A DNA stretch of 45,124 nucleotides from Labilithrix sp. (GTDB taxonomy: Bacteria; Myxococcota_A; Polyangia; Polyangiales; Polyangiaceae): positions 1 through 45,124 of the forward strand of contig JAHBWA010000066.1 in the NCBI GenBank assembly GCA_019637195.1, written 5' to 3'. How positions within the stretch are numbered: the first letter of the stretch is position 1; each line of letters opens with the position of its first letter. Below the pieces are notes generated by a model. It was not told where the DNA came from. It saw only the letters and a program-made list of their open reading frames with translations, and searched no databases. This document shows, piece by piece, positions 24,008 to 31,571 of the stretch. A program made the translations under genes and the position numbers.

Positions 24008-24451
24008 TCAGTCGCGGAGCGGGCGGCCCTGCGCGTCGGGGACCTTGCCCATGAGCATCATCACGCCGTCGATGAGGGGCCAGATCGCGCCGATCCCGCA
24101 GGTGAGCCAGCTTACGGCGATCTGCGCGATCGCGATGCCGGTGTGACCGGTGTAGAAGCGGCCGACGCCGAAGGTGCCGACGAAGATCTGGAGCAGCCCG
24201 GCGACCATCTTCGACTTGTCCGAGAACGGCATGCCGCTGACGGGGTCGATGCCGTACGGGGCGTGCGGCGCCATCGCGCCGCCCATCGGCCCGCCCATGC
24301 CCGGCATGCCGGGAGGCGGCGGAGCGCCGTAGCCAGGGGGGGGAGCGCCATAGCCGCCGCCACCGGGCGGCGCGCCGTAGCCGCCGGGAGGCGGTCCACC
24401 GGGCGGTCCACCGTATCCACCGGGCGGAGGGGCGTTCGGGGGGTAGTTCAT
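24008..24451 (-). CDS. TM2 domain-containing protein with Gly/Pro-rich N-terminus
   Basis: 147 residues. The first 65 are a disordered Gly/Pro/Tyr/Met region with repeated GGYG(A/G)PPG units, typical of myxobacterial membrane proteins. Residues about 80-135 form a TM2 domain: 'KSKMVAGLLQIFVGTFGVGR' then 'FYTGHTGIAIAQIAVSW' and 'GIGAIWPLIDGVMMLMG', two helices with the conserved Gly-x-Gly-Arg-Phe-Tyr turn and an Asp in helix 2. TM2 proteins sit in the inner membrane; their function in bacteria is poorly known. It is followed by a strong hairpin terminator. The start is ATG 24451, with AGGAG about 12 bases upstream. Confidence 0.88.
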   Translation of the reverse strand: MNYPPNAPPPGGYGGPPGGPPPGGYGAPPGGGGYGAPPPGYGAPPPPGMPGMGGPMGGAMAPHAPYGIDPVSGMPFSDKSKMVAGLLQIFVGTFGVGRFYTGHTGIAIAQIAVSWLTCGIGAIWPLIDGVMMLMGKVPDAQGRPLRD

Positions 24452-24607
24452 TCTCGTCTGGCTCCTGTCGTGTCGCGGGTCGTGGGTCCGGGACGAGGGT
24501 AGAGCTTTTCACGGACAGCGCAAGCCGAGGCGGCGCGAATCGCGCGCGGAAGCTCGTGACCTATTCCGCCGTGCGCGTCCGGGCCCGGCCGTTCCTCCGG
24601 AGACGCG

Positions 24608-24913
24608 CTACGGGCTCACGGAGAACGGTCGCCGGCGCGGCTCGGCTGGGCCCCCCTCCGCGCTCGCCTCGGGGAGCTCCCCGGGCACGCGGTAGCGCGC
24701 GACCACGCGCATGAGCCAAGCGGTGGCGAGGCCCATCACGCCGAGGTCGTCGAGCCAGCCGACGACGGGGACGTCCGGGATCAAGTCGACCGGGACGACC
24801 GCGTAGATGAGCGCGAAGAAGATGACGAGCTTGCCGAGCATCGAGGCCGACGGATCTCGGTAGTAGCGGCTCAACGCGCGAAACCAGCCGATCTTCGGCT
24901 TCGGACGACCCAT
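24608..24913 (-). CDS. DUF1232 (YkvA-type) membrane protein
   Basis: 101-residue protein from ATG 24913. The DUF1232 core is obvious: 'LVIFFALIYAVVPVDLIPDV' at about 29-48 followed by 'PVVGWLDDLGVMGLATAW', matching the family pattern Y-x-xxPxDLIPDxxPxxGxxDDxxV. The region makes one or two membrane helices with a conserved Pro-Asp turn. Members are of unknown function. A Pro/Glu-rich tail follows. Longer in-frame starts toward 25210 run antisense to the DUF5924 gene and are rejected. The upstream DUF5924 gene ends 98 bases away on the same strand, separated by a perfect 19-base tandem duplication. Confidence 0.88.
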   Translation of the reverse strand: MGRPKPKIGWFRALSRYYRDPSASMLGKLVIFFALIYAVVPVDLIPDVPVVGWLDDLGVMGLATAWLMRVVARYRVPGELPEASAEGGPAEPRRRPFSVSP

Positions 24914-24962
24914 GACGCCGCAACCTAAGCACGGCGCGGCGTCTGCGGAAGGGAGGCGCGCC

Positions 24963-25020
24963 GCGCGCCGACGCCCGCTCGGCGCGCCGACGCCCGCTCG
25001 GGCCGACGCGCCTACTCGGC
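24963..25020 (-). repeat. 19-bp perfect tandem repeat just past a stop codon
   Basis: Two identical 19-base units occupy 24963-24981 and 24982-25000. The bases from 25001 to about 25020, which include the TAG stop of the DUF5924 gene (25012-25014), align to the same unit with a 2-base insertion and a few changes, so they look like an older third copy. Confidence 0.8.
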
Positions 25021-26151
25021 GACGAGGAAGCTCACCCGTCCGACGAGCTGGCCGTCCTGCGTCTCGACGTCGATCGCCCAGTCGCCGACGAGCCGCTGCG
25101 GGAGCTGCCGCCCGGTCAGGCCCGAGCGGAGGCGGACGGCGCCCTCCGGGCCGTCGACCCGCGACGTCGTCTCCGTGGCGCGGTGCACCTCGTCGCCGTC
25201 GTGGCGCCACACGTGCACGAGGCGATCGCCCTTACCGCCGGGGACGACGACGTCGGTGATGGCGATGAGCTTGTCGATGACCGACGGGTGCAGCTCGTGG
25301 ACGACCATGCCGAGACGGCCGTCGGGCAGGACGATCGGCCCGACGGCGCCCTTCGCGACGTACATCGGGACGGGCGGGATCGCGGTGCGGCCCGCGTAGG
25401 CGCCGCCCAGGGCCGCGGCGGCGCTGGCGAAGAAGAGCATGATCCAGCGCCGGTCGCGGAGCATCGCGAGGCTCACGTGGATCGTCCAGAAGCCGACGAC
25501 GGTGATGCCCATCGCGATGAGCAGCGAGTAGAGCGTGCGCGTGTCGGGGAAGAGCGCTGGCACGACGAGGTTCAGGCAGCCGAAGAGCGCCACGCCGTGG
25601 AAGATCGAGGCGAGCGCGCGGAAGCGGAAGACGACGCGGTCGAAGACGATGTCGAGCGTCGAGAGGAGCGCGCACACGCCGAGCAGCACGACGAACCACG
25701 AGTTCGGCGCCCAGAACGTCGTCGACTTCCAGTAGAACGGCAGGAGGAAGAAGAGCATCCCCTGGTAGAGGTTCTTCAGCGCGTACGTCATCGCGAAGAA
25801 CCGGAGGCGCGCCTTCGCTCCCGCGGTCTGGAGATGCGCCTGCTGGCGCCCAGAGCCGAAGAGGCGGAAGAACAGGACGACCAGCAGCCACGCGGCGCCG
25901 ACCGACACGGCGAGCCACCGCGCGTGATCGAACCCCTTCTGCGCGAAGGCGACGACCGCGACGCCGAGGCCGAGCGCGTACGCCGAGTGGAGCCACCAGA
26001 GCTTGCGCCCGTGCGCGCGCATGAACGACTTCACGCGGTCGCGCGGCGACGGCGCGAACGGGACGGGGCCGACGACGCGCACGTTCGCCGGCGCGTTCGC
26101 CGAGCTCCCCTGACCGGGGACGCCCGAGCCGCTGCCCTGACCGATCGACAC
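25012..26151 (-). CDS. DUF5924/DUF2914 membrane protein
   Basis: 379 residues from ATG 26151. The N-terminal 35 residues are Gly/Ser/Pro-rich. About seven membrane helices follow between about 50 and 260, including 'LHSAYALGLGVAVVAFAQ', 'LAVSVGAAWLLVVLFFRLF' and 'SLLIAMGITVVGFWTIHVSL'. The soluble C-terminal domain (about 300-379) has the DUF2914 pattern: 'RLVHVWRHDGDEVHRA', a 'RLRSGLTGRQLP' strand and the closing 'VGDWAIDVETQDGQLVGRVS'. The same combination is known in proteins annotated as DUF5924; the function is unknown, and a membrane sensor of an extracytoplasmic ligand is one guess. The stop codon is embedded in a tandem repeat. Confidence 0.85.
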   Translation of the reverse strand: MSIGQGSGSGVPGQGSSANAPANVRVVGPVPFAPSPRDRVKSFMRAHGRKLWWLHSAYALGLGVAVVAFAQKGFDHARWLAVSVGAAWLLVVLFFRLFGSGRQQAHLQTAGAKARLRFFAMTYALKNLYQGMLFFLLPFYWKSTTFWAPNSWFVVLLGVCALLSTLDIVFDRVVFRFRALASIFHGVALFGCLNLVVPALFPDTRTLYSLLIAMGITVVGFWTIHVSLAMLRDRRWIMLFFASAAAALGGAYAGRTAIPPVPMYVAKGAVGPIVLPDGRLGMVVHELHPSVIDKLIAITDVVVPGGKGDRLVHVWRHDGDEVHRATETTSRVDGPEGAVRLRSGLTGRQLPQRLVGDWAIDVETQDGQLVGRVSFLVAE

Positions 26152-26241
26152 GAAGAGAGCATAGTCGCCGCGGCGACGGAGGGCATCTTTAGGGCGGCGG
26201 GGAGGCGCGCCACGCTTGGATCGACGCGCCGGGGCCGCGCC

Positions 26242-26321
26242 ACGGTCGCGCGCCGGTCCGCGTCACGGTCGCACGTCCGCGCGCTACGGTCGCGCGCCGG
26301 TCCGCGTCACGCTCGCGCGGA
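26242..26321. repeat. 22-bp tandem repeat, about 3.5 copies, upstream of the GST gene
   Basis: Units begin ACGGTCGC at 26242, 26265 and 26286 and ACGCTCGC at 26309. Copies 1 and 3 are identical over at least 26 bases, while copy 2 is shorter and diverged. The array fills the middle of the 238-base gap between the divergent starts at 26151 and 26390, where the promoters should lie. Nothing else was seen in this gap. Confidence 0.85.
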
Positions 26322-26389
26322 CGGGCCGTCGCGGCGGTCGCGAGCTCCGCCGGTTGCCATCGCGGGGCGGATCCACCGAAGATGCCGCG

Positions 26390-27052
26390 ATGATCATCGT
26401 CCACCACCTCGAGCGCTCCCGCTCGCAGCGCGTCCTCTGGCTCCTCGAAGAGCTCGGCGTCGAGTACGAGCTCAAGGAGTACGAGCGCGACCCGAAGACG
26501 ATGCTCGGGCCGCCCGAGCTGCGGAAGGTGCACCCGCTCGGGAAGTCGCCGATCGTCACGGACGGCGACCGCACGCTCGCGGAGTCGGGCGCGATCCTGG
26601 ACTACCTCGTGACGGCGCACGGCGGCGGGAGGCTCCGCCCCGAGGCGGGGACGCCGGAGCGACTGCGGTACGACTACTGGCTCCACTACGCGGAGGGCTC
26701 GGCGATGCCGCCGCTCTTGCTGTCGCTCGTCTTCCAGCAGGTCAAGGCGCGGGCGCCGTGGCCGGTGAAGCCGATCGCGAAGGGCATCGCGGACAAGGTG
26801 CTCGCGGACTTCGTCCGGCCGCAGCTCGAGCTCCACTTCGACTGGGTCGACAGCGAGCTCGGGAAGAGCACGTGGTTCGCCGGCGAAGAGCTCTCCGCGG
26901 CGGACATCCAGATGAGCTACCCCGTCGAGGCGCACGCGGCGCGCGTCGAGGGCGCGTCGCGTCCGAACATGGCCGCGTGGCTCGAGCGCGTCCGCGCGCG
27001 CCCGGCGTACCAGCGGGCGCTCGAGCGCGGCGGCCCGGTGATGTTCGAGTAG
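26390..27052 (+). CDS. Glutathione S-transferase family protein
   Basis: 220-residue cytosolic GST. The N-terminal thioredoxin-like domain shows 'HLERSRSQRVLWLLEELG' (catalytic Ser region at about 8-12), 'HPLGKSPIVTDGDRTLAES' with the cis-Pro at the glutathione site, and 'AESGAILDYLV' with the Glu-Ser pair that binds the gamma-glutamyl group. The helical C-terminal domain includes 'FAGEELSAADIQMSYPVEA', the conserved N-capping hydrophobic-staple motif. ATG 26390 places the fold correctly; longer in-frame starts enter the tandem repeat. It probably detoxifies electrophiles; the substrate is unknown. It is convergent with the aminotransferase gene 130 bases downstream. Confidence 0.92.
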   Translation: MIIVHHLERSRSQRVLWLLEELGVEYELKEYERDPKTMLGPPELRKVHPLGKSPIVTDGDRTLAESGAILDYLVTAHGGGRLRPEAGTPERLRYDYWLHYAEGSAMPPLLLSLVFQQVKARAPWPVKPIAKGIADKVLADFVRPQLELHFDWVDSELGKSTWFAGEELSAADIQMSYPVEAHAARVEGASRPNMAAWLERVRARPAYQRALERGGPVMFE

Positions 27053-27182
27053 CCAGCGCGTGCCTCGAAGAGGGCGCGCGAGGCGGTCGGCCGCGAGGCC
27101 GGCTCGCGAGTCGCTTTCAGCTGTCGAGGTCAGACGCGGGAGAGGCGAGGGAACGGCGGGCCGCGAGCCCTCGCGAGCCGCG

Positions 27183-28394
27183 TCAGCCGTCGCGGTCGAG
27201 GCGCGCGGCGAGGCGCGTCATGCCTTCGCGGAGCTCGGCCTCCGGCGTGAGCAGGCTGACGACGAGGTGCGCCCCGCGCGTCATGTCGAAGAAGTAGCCT
27301 GGGTGGACGTAGACGCCGTCGTGCTCGACGAGCGCGAGCGCCCACTCCTCGTCGGTCCGCGTCTCCGGGACGCGGAGGGTCGCGTACCAGCCGCCCTCGA
27401 CGTCGAGGACGCTCATCGACGGCGCGCGCGCTGCGGCCTCGCGCACGACGGCGAGGTTCGCGCGCGATCGCGCGCGGATCGCGTCGGACGTCGTCTTGCC
27501 GGCGCGGAGGAGCTCGGGCAGCGCGTGCTGCACGGGGGCGCCGACGGAGAGGTAGGCGTCGAGCACGGTCTCGAGACGCTCGAGCGCCTCGCCGACGCGC
27601 ATAGCGTCCCCGCCGCACGCGATCCACCCGAGCTTCATCTGCGGGAGCCCCGCCAGCTTCGAGAGGCCGGAGAGCGCGAAGACGAGCCCGCGCTCGGCGC
27701 GGAGGACGGAGTCGACGCGGTGCGCGGGCGGGCGGCCGGACGCGGTCAGCGGGTAGGTCGCGAAGACCTCGTCGCTCGCGATCGGCAGGTCGAGGTCGAG
27801 GATCGCGCCGAGCTCGTCCTTGCCGAGGAACGAGCCGGTCGGGTTGTTCGGGCTGACGATCACGACGAGCCGCGTCCGCGGACCGACGGCGCGCGCGAGC
27901 GCCCCGACGTCGACGTGCCAGTGGCCCGCGTACTCGAGCGGGTACGTCTTCAGCGTCACCCCCTCGAAGGCCGCCAGCCACGCGAGCAGCGGGTAGCTCG
28001 GCGTCGGCACGAGGACCTCGTCGCCCGGATCGCAGAACGTCTTGAAGAGGACGGCGTACGCCTCGCTCGTGCTCGAGGTCACGGCGACGCGCGACGGATC
28101 GATCGCGATCCCGCCCTCGGCGTACACCGAGGCCACCGCCGCGCGGGCGCTCGCGAGGCCGAGCGCCTCGGGCTCGTAGACGAGCGCGCGCGGCGTCGCG
28201 AGCGCCCGCGCGATCGCCTCGGCGTCGTACGGGAGGTCGGCGGCCGTCGGGTTGCTGGCGGTGAGGTCGAGCAAAGGCCGTCCGCCCGAGCTCGCGCGCG
28301 CGCGGGCAGCGGCGACGGCGCGGCTGAGCGCGTTCGTCGCCTCGGCGCCGGGGACGGCGAGGTCGGAGACGCTGGTTCGACGTGAGAACGGCAT
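27183..28394 (-). CDS. PLP-dependent aminotransferase, class I/II
   Basis: 403-residue fold-type I aminotransferase from ATG 28394. Key features in order: 'LDLTASNPTAADLPYDAE' (substrate-binding N-terminal loop), 'VAVTSSTSEAYAVLFKTFC' (phosphate and PLP ring region), 'SPNNPTGSFL' (Asn contacting the PLP pyridine oxygen), 'ASDEVFATYPL' (Asp pairing with the PLP nitrogen) and the Schiff-base Lys in 'LSGLSKLAGLPQMKLGW'. The subgroup is close to alanine/aspartate-type enzymes with a 'DEVF' motif; the amino acid used cannot be assigned. It is divergent from the lipoprotein gene at 28536. Longer starts overlap that gene and are rejected. Confidence 0.9.
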   Translation of the reverse strand: MPFSRRTSVSDLAVPGAEATNALSRAVAAARARASSGGRPLLDLTASNPTAADLPYDAEAIARALATPRALVYEPEALGLASARAAVASVYAEGGIAIDPSRVAVTSSTSEAYAVLFKTFCDPGDEVLVPTPSYPLLAWLAAFEGVTLKTYPLEYAGHWHVDVGALARAVGPRTRLVVIVSPNNPTGSFLGKDELGAILDLDLPIASDEVFATYPLTASGRPPAHRVDSVLRAERGLVFALSGLSKLAGLPQMKLGWIACGGDAMRVGEALERLETVLDAYLSVGAPVQHALPELLRAGKTTSDAIRARSRANLAVVREAAARAPSMSVLDVEGGWYATLRVPETRTDEEWALALVEHDGVYVHPGYFFDMTRGAHLVVSLLTPEAELREGMTRLAARLDRDG

Positions 28395-28535
28395 GGATGG
28401 CAGCGCCGGGGAGCGGCCGCGGGCGCGAGGATAGCCCCGCCGTGCGCGCGAGGCGACGCGGTCTCGACGCGCTTGTCGGTCGCGTCCGCGTCGATCTGCT
28501 TGCGCTCGCGGCGATCCTGACGGTAAGGCCACCGG

Positions 28536-29162
28536 ATGACACGGCTCCAGACGATCCTCGGTCTGCTCGCCATCGGCGGCGCAGGCCTCTACGCGGCCTG
28601 CTCGAAGACGACGCCCGAGCCGGAGAAGACGACCGAGTCCTCTCCGTCGCCGCCGTCGGCGTCCGCGCCCGCGGCGTCTTCGCCCTCGCCGAAGGCGGAG
28701 GGTACGGCGGCTCCGGCGGCTGGCCCCGAGGACATCGCGTGGGAGGCGCCGAAGGCGTGGGAGAGCGTCCCGAACGCGAACACGATGCGCAAGGCGACCT
28801 ACAAGATCCCGAAGGCCTCCGGCGACACCGAGGACGCCGAGCTCACCGTGTCCGCCGCGGGCGGCGGCGTCGAGCCGAACATCCAGCGCTGGTCCGGTCA
28901 GTTCGGCAACGCCGAGGCGAAGACCGAGCCGCGGAGCCCGAACGGCCTCAAGGTCACGGTCGTCGAGATCAAGGGCACGTTCGCGTCTGGCGGCATGGGC
29001 ATGGGCGGCCCGAGCACGTCGAAGGAGAAATTCATGCTCCTCGGCGCCGTCGTCGACGGCGGCGACCGGCAGCACTTCTTCAAGATGACCGGCCCCGAGA
29101 AGACCGTCACCGCGGCGAAGAAGGACTTCGACGCGTTCGTCGCGAGCTTCCGCGCGAAGTAG
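28536..29162 (+). CDS. Exported lipoprotein-like protein of unknown function
   Basis: 208 residues with the signal sequence 'MTRLQTILGLLAIGGAGLYA' ahead of Ala-Cys22, a weak lipobox, and then a Pro/Ser/Thr-rich linker to about residue 62. The globular part begins 'IAWEAPKAWESVPNANTMRK' and continues 'ATYKIP', then 'DAELTVSAAGGGVEPNIQRW'; I recall similar 'W..P.gW......mR.a.y' proteins in myxobacteria and planctomycetes, with no known function. A Gly/Met-rich loop 'ASGGMGMGGPSTS' is exposed. The 3' end overlaps the convergent phospholipase D-like gene by 56 bases. Confidence 0.75.
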   Translation: MTRLQTILGLLAIGGAGLYAACSKTTPEPEKTTESSPSPPSASAPAASSPSPKAEGTAAPAAGPEDIAWEAPKAWESVPNANTMRKATYKIPKASGDTEDAELTVSAAGGGVEPNIQRWSGQFGNAEAKTEPRSPNGLKVTVVEIKGTFASGGMGMGGPSTSKEKFMLLGAVVDGGDRQHFFKMTGPEKTVTAAKKDFDAFVASFRAK

Positions 29163-29982
29163 CGGCCGGCGCGAACGCAGTGGCCGCCGACTTCGTCGTC
29201 GGAGCCGGCGGCGGTTCGGCAGCGGGCTCCGAACGGGCACGCGGCAGCTCGTCGCGCGCGGGCTTCGCGGGCGTCGACCTCGCGCGCGCGGGCTTCGCGG
29301 GCGTCGACTTCGCGCGCGCGGGCTTCGCGGGCGGCGACTTGGCGTGGGCCGGGGTGCGCGTCCGGGCGAGCGCGTCGAGCGGGGCGTCGCAGGTGCTTCG
29401 CAGCTGGCAGCGCGCGCACTCGGCGCCGCGCCAGATCCGATCGAAGCGCTCCTGCGCCGCGTCGAGCATCGCCTCGCTGTCGGTGACGATGCCCATCTCG
29501 AAGTTGCGCCGGCCCGCGCCCTTCGCGCCGAGCCCTGCGCCGGTCAGGTTGGCGCTCCCGAGGTAGAGCAGGCGCCCGTCGATCGCGATCATCTTCAGGT
29601 GAACCCGCGGGCACCGGCGCATCTTCACGGCGCCGGAGCCGCCGCTGGCCGCGAGCCGCGCCATCTCCCGCGCGAGCGGGCCGGACGGCGGAGACGCATG
29701 CAGGATGCACACATCCACGCCGCGGCGCGCCAGATCCCCGAGCGACTCGAAGAACGAGACGTAGCGCCCCCGAGCGCGCGCCCGCGAGCCGATCGGCGCC
29801 TCGACGAGCATCGTCTTCAGGTTCGCCGTCGCGATCCAGACGCTCACCCGTGCGCCCGCGACGGCGCGCGCGACGAGATCGTCGTAGTGATCGCCGTCGA
29901 CGAGCAGCTTCGCTCGGATCGTTCGCGCCGGTCGCTCGCTCCCCGGGCGCCAGGTCGACGAGATCGCGGCGGATTGAACCAT
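29107..29982 (-). CDS. Phospholipase D-like protein with lysine-rich SPAKPA tail
   Basis: 291 residues from ATG 29982. A single HKD motif is present: His128, Lys130 and Asp135 in 'HLKMIAIDGRLLYLGSANLT', followed by 'GRRNFEMGI', so an active enzyme would need to dimerise, as Nuc-type nucleases do. Just after the domain is 'CARCQLRSTC' (C189, C192, C198), a possible metal site. The tail contains three 10-residue repeats of the (K/R)S(T/P)PAKPARA type, reminiscent of histone H1-like DNA-binding tails. Small single-domain PLDs with such Cys clusters occur near defence genes (DrmC of DISARM is PLD-like), but no DISARM genes are visible here. It is probably a nuclease; this is inferred. Confidence 0.78.
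   Translation of the reverse strand: MVQSAAISSTWRPGSERPARTIRAKLLVDGDHYDDLVARAVAGARVSVWIATANLKTMLVEAPIGSRARARGRYVSFFESLGDLARRGVDVCILHASPPSGPLAREMARLAASGGSGAVKMRRCPRVHLKMIAIDGRLLYLGSANLTGAGLGAKGAGRRNFEMGIVTDSEAMLDAAQERFDRIWRGAECARCQLRSTCDAPLDALARTRTPAHAKSPPAKPARAKSTPAKPARARSTPAKPARDELPRARSEPAAEPPPAPTTKSAATAFAPAATSRGSSRRTRRSPSSPR
29261..29350 (-). repeat. 30-bp tandem repeat coding for (A)(K/R)S(T/P)PAKPAR, 3 copies
   Basis: Three in-frame units of about 30 bases in the tail of the PLD-like gene differ at only a few positions, so they are recently amplified. Copy-number change would leave the reading frame intact. Confidence 0.85.
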
Positions 29983-30169
29983 GGTCCAACTGTACGACAA
30001 TGTCGGATGAATGCGCAGTCCTTGTCGGGACCGTGCGCGCGAACGAGCGTGCTCGCCGTCGTGGCGAACCGGCCCGCATGCGCCGTCGGCGGGCACTCTC
30101 GACCGCTCGCGCCGCGTTCGGGGGCGGCGACGAGTACATCGCCCCAGACCGGCTGGCCTCTGCGGATCG

Positions 30170-30823
30170 TCATCCGGGCACGGCGACCGCCCGAAAGCGC
30201 TCGCGCAGCACATGGCGGAACGTGCGGAGCTCCTCGCGCGTGATGTCGACCAGCATGATCGGGAGGGGATCGACCGGAAACTGGCCGAGGAGCCAGGCCA
30301 AGACCCCGGGATCGATCCCGGCATCCTTTCGAAGAGCCAACGGAAGGTCGTCCTCCGGAGGATATCCAGCGCGGTCGAGGAACATCAGGTCGACGAGATC
30401 GCGCGGCTCGGAGCGTGACAAGATGCACGTCAGCTTCGCCGCCCGCAGGTCTGCGAGAGACTCGAGCGAAATCCCGTCGAGCACCGGCCCCTCCTCGATG
30501 GGAGGTGTTGCTTCATAGACCGCGTCGAGCTCGAGCGAAGCGTTGGGGGTCGTCACGCTGGCGCGCACGAACGTTCCCGCATCGCGCGTGAGTGCGATCT
30601 CGACGCCGGACTCCTGTGCGATTTGGGGTAGCTCGCGCACCAGAGATCGGACGTCTTCCGCGCGACGAAAGACGAGATCGACGTCGCGTGAGAGACGGTG
30701 CCCCAGGAAGGCGCCGCTCAAGGCTGCGCCTCCTCCGAGGCGGCACGGGACGTTCCGCTGACACGCACGAAGGACACGCGCGACCTCCGGGGGCACGATG
30801 CGATCGTCGAGGCGGTCACGCAT
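30170..30823 (-). CDS. Nucleotidyltransferase, AbiEii/AbiGii toxin family
   Basis: 217-residue nucleotidyltransferase fold. The catalytic core is plain: 'LGGGAALSGAFLGHRLSRDV' followed by DLVF gives the Gly-Gly loop at 30-37 and the metal-binding Asp47 and Asp49. Then come 'SLELDAVYEATPP' and 'SLESLADLRAAKLTCILSR', the conserved region in which AbiEii proteins have 'dlaA.Kl.al..R...rDl.Dl', here 'EPRDLVDLMFL'. AbiEii-type enzymes are toxins of type IV toxin-antitoxin and abortive-infection systems, acting as NTP transferases on tRNA or related targets. The start ATG 30823 overlaps the upstream small gene by 8 bases, so the two form one translational unit. This member is shorter than AbiEii itself. 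Confidence 0.82.
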   Translation of the reverse strand: MRDRLDDRIVPPEVARVLRACQRNVPCRLGGGAALSGAFLGHRLSRDVDLVFRRAEDVRSLVRELPQIAQESGVEIALTRDAGTFVRASVTTPNASLELDAVYEATPPIEEGPVLDGISLESLADLRAAKLTCILSRSEPRDLVDLMFLDRAGYPPEDDLPLALRKDAGIDPGVLAWLLGQFPVDPLPIMLVDITREELRTFRHVLRERFRAVAVPG

Positions 30824-31133
30824 GGCGGGCCTCGGGGGGCGGCCACTCCGGCTCCGGAAGCCCGAGGAGGTATGCCCACATCGATCGCGCGCGGCCCAGG
30901 TATCGAACGAGCCGGGGCCAGAGGTCGTGAACCTCGGCCCGGGTGACGAAGAGCCAGACGTCGCGCGTGTTGGCCTCGCGCAGCAGCGCGCCCATCCAAT
31001 AGGCCCGCTCCTCGGGATCGGGAGAGACGAGGTGCGCTCGGAGATCCGCCACCGTCGCGTCCGTCCAGAAGAGGAAGTACGGCCGTGTCTCGTCTCGGAG
31101 GAGCTCTGGTGAAGTAGGGCCGAGTCGAATCAC
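30816..31133 (-). CDS. Small conserved partner of the AbiEii-type gene
   Basis: 105 residues from GTG 31133 (GTG 31223 would add 30 Arg-rich residues that look like non-coding translation). Motifs include 'RDETRPYFLFWTDATVADL', 'SPDPEERAYWMGALLREAN' and 'RDVWLFVTRAEVHDLWPRLV'. I recall this kind of protein immediately before AbiEii-like nucleotidyltransferases in diverse bacteria, but no DNA-binding domain of the AbiEi type is visible, so calling it an antitoxin is inference. The gene overlaps the nucleotidyltransferase start by 8 bases. Its Trp/Tyr-rich all-helical look suggests it binds its partner or RNA. Upstream lies a 130-base gap and then the decayed protease region. Confidence 0.7.
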   Translation of the reverse strand: MIRLGPTSPELLRDETRPYFLFWTDATVADLRAHLVSPDPEERAYWMGALLREANTRDVWLFVTRAEVHDLWPRLVRYLGRARSMWAYLLGLPEPEWPPPEARHA

Positions 31134-31265
31134 GACGACGCGATCGTACCACCGCCTGCGTTTCGAGAGCGGTCGCCAGCGCGCGCGCAGCTCCCGGCGC
31201 GCGGGAGTGCGGCCGAGAGGCACGATTCGAGCCGGGACGCTCGTGTGCCGGCTGCGCGATGCCCA

Positions 31266-31571
31266 TCACGCAGCGGCGCGCCGACGATCGCCCCCGCTGA
31301 TGGCCGTCACGTAGGCGGCATCACCGCCCATCGGACAGCCCGCGCGGTAACAACCGGCACCCCGTGCTCGGCGCCACTCGATGAGATGCGAGGAGTACAG
31401 ACTTCCCGATGGAGTAGCCGACACCTTCTGCATCGGCCACAGCGGCCGCACGATCGGCCAATCCAGCTTCGGCCTCGGCTGAGCGTCCGGCGGCTTCGGC
31501 CTCGGCTGCACGTCCGGCAGCTGCGCCTGCGCGACCCGGGGCGGTGACGCCGCCACCTCCACCGCCTCCAC
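31266..31571 (-). CDS. Possible small Pro-rich protein
   Basis: A 101-residue frame with strong third-position GC over its first half. It has a repeated 'VQPRPKPPDAQPRPK' segment and then a more ordinary part with 'IVRPLWPMQKVSATPSGSL' and two Cys residues ('GAGCYRAGC'). It overlaps the start of the truncated trypsin frame by 28 bases on the other strand. There is no signal peptide or known domain. The gap from 31134 to 31544 holds nothing else. It may be a real accessory gene, or the remainder of one; weak support only. Confidence 0.3.
   Translation of the reverse strand: MEAVEVAASPPRVAQAQLPDVQPRPKPPDAQPRPKLDWPIVRPLWPMQKVSATPSGSLYSSHLIEWRRARGAGCYRAGCPMGGDAAYVTAISGGDRRRAAA

Noticed and set aside
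29975..29990. Near-palindrome TTGAACCATGGTCCAA around the PLD start codon
   Set aside because: It contains the start codon itself and has a mismatch; not enough to call an operator.
29107..31133. DISARM or another named defence island
   Set aside because: A PLD-like gene and an AbiEii-like pair are present, but no methylase, helicase or other DISARM component.
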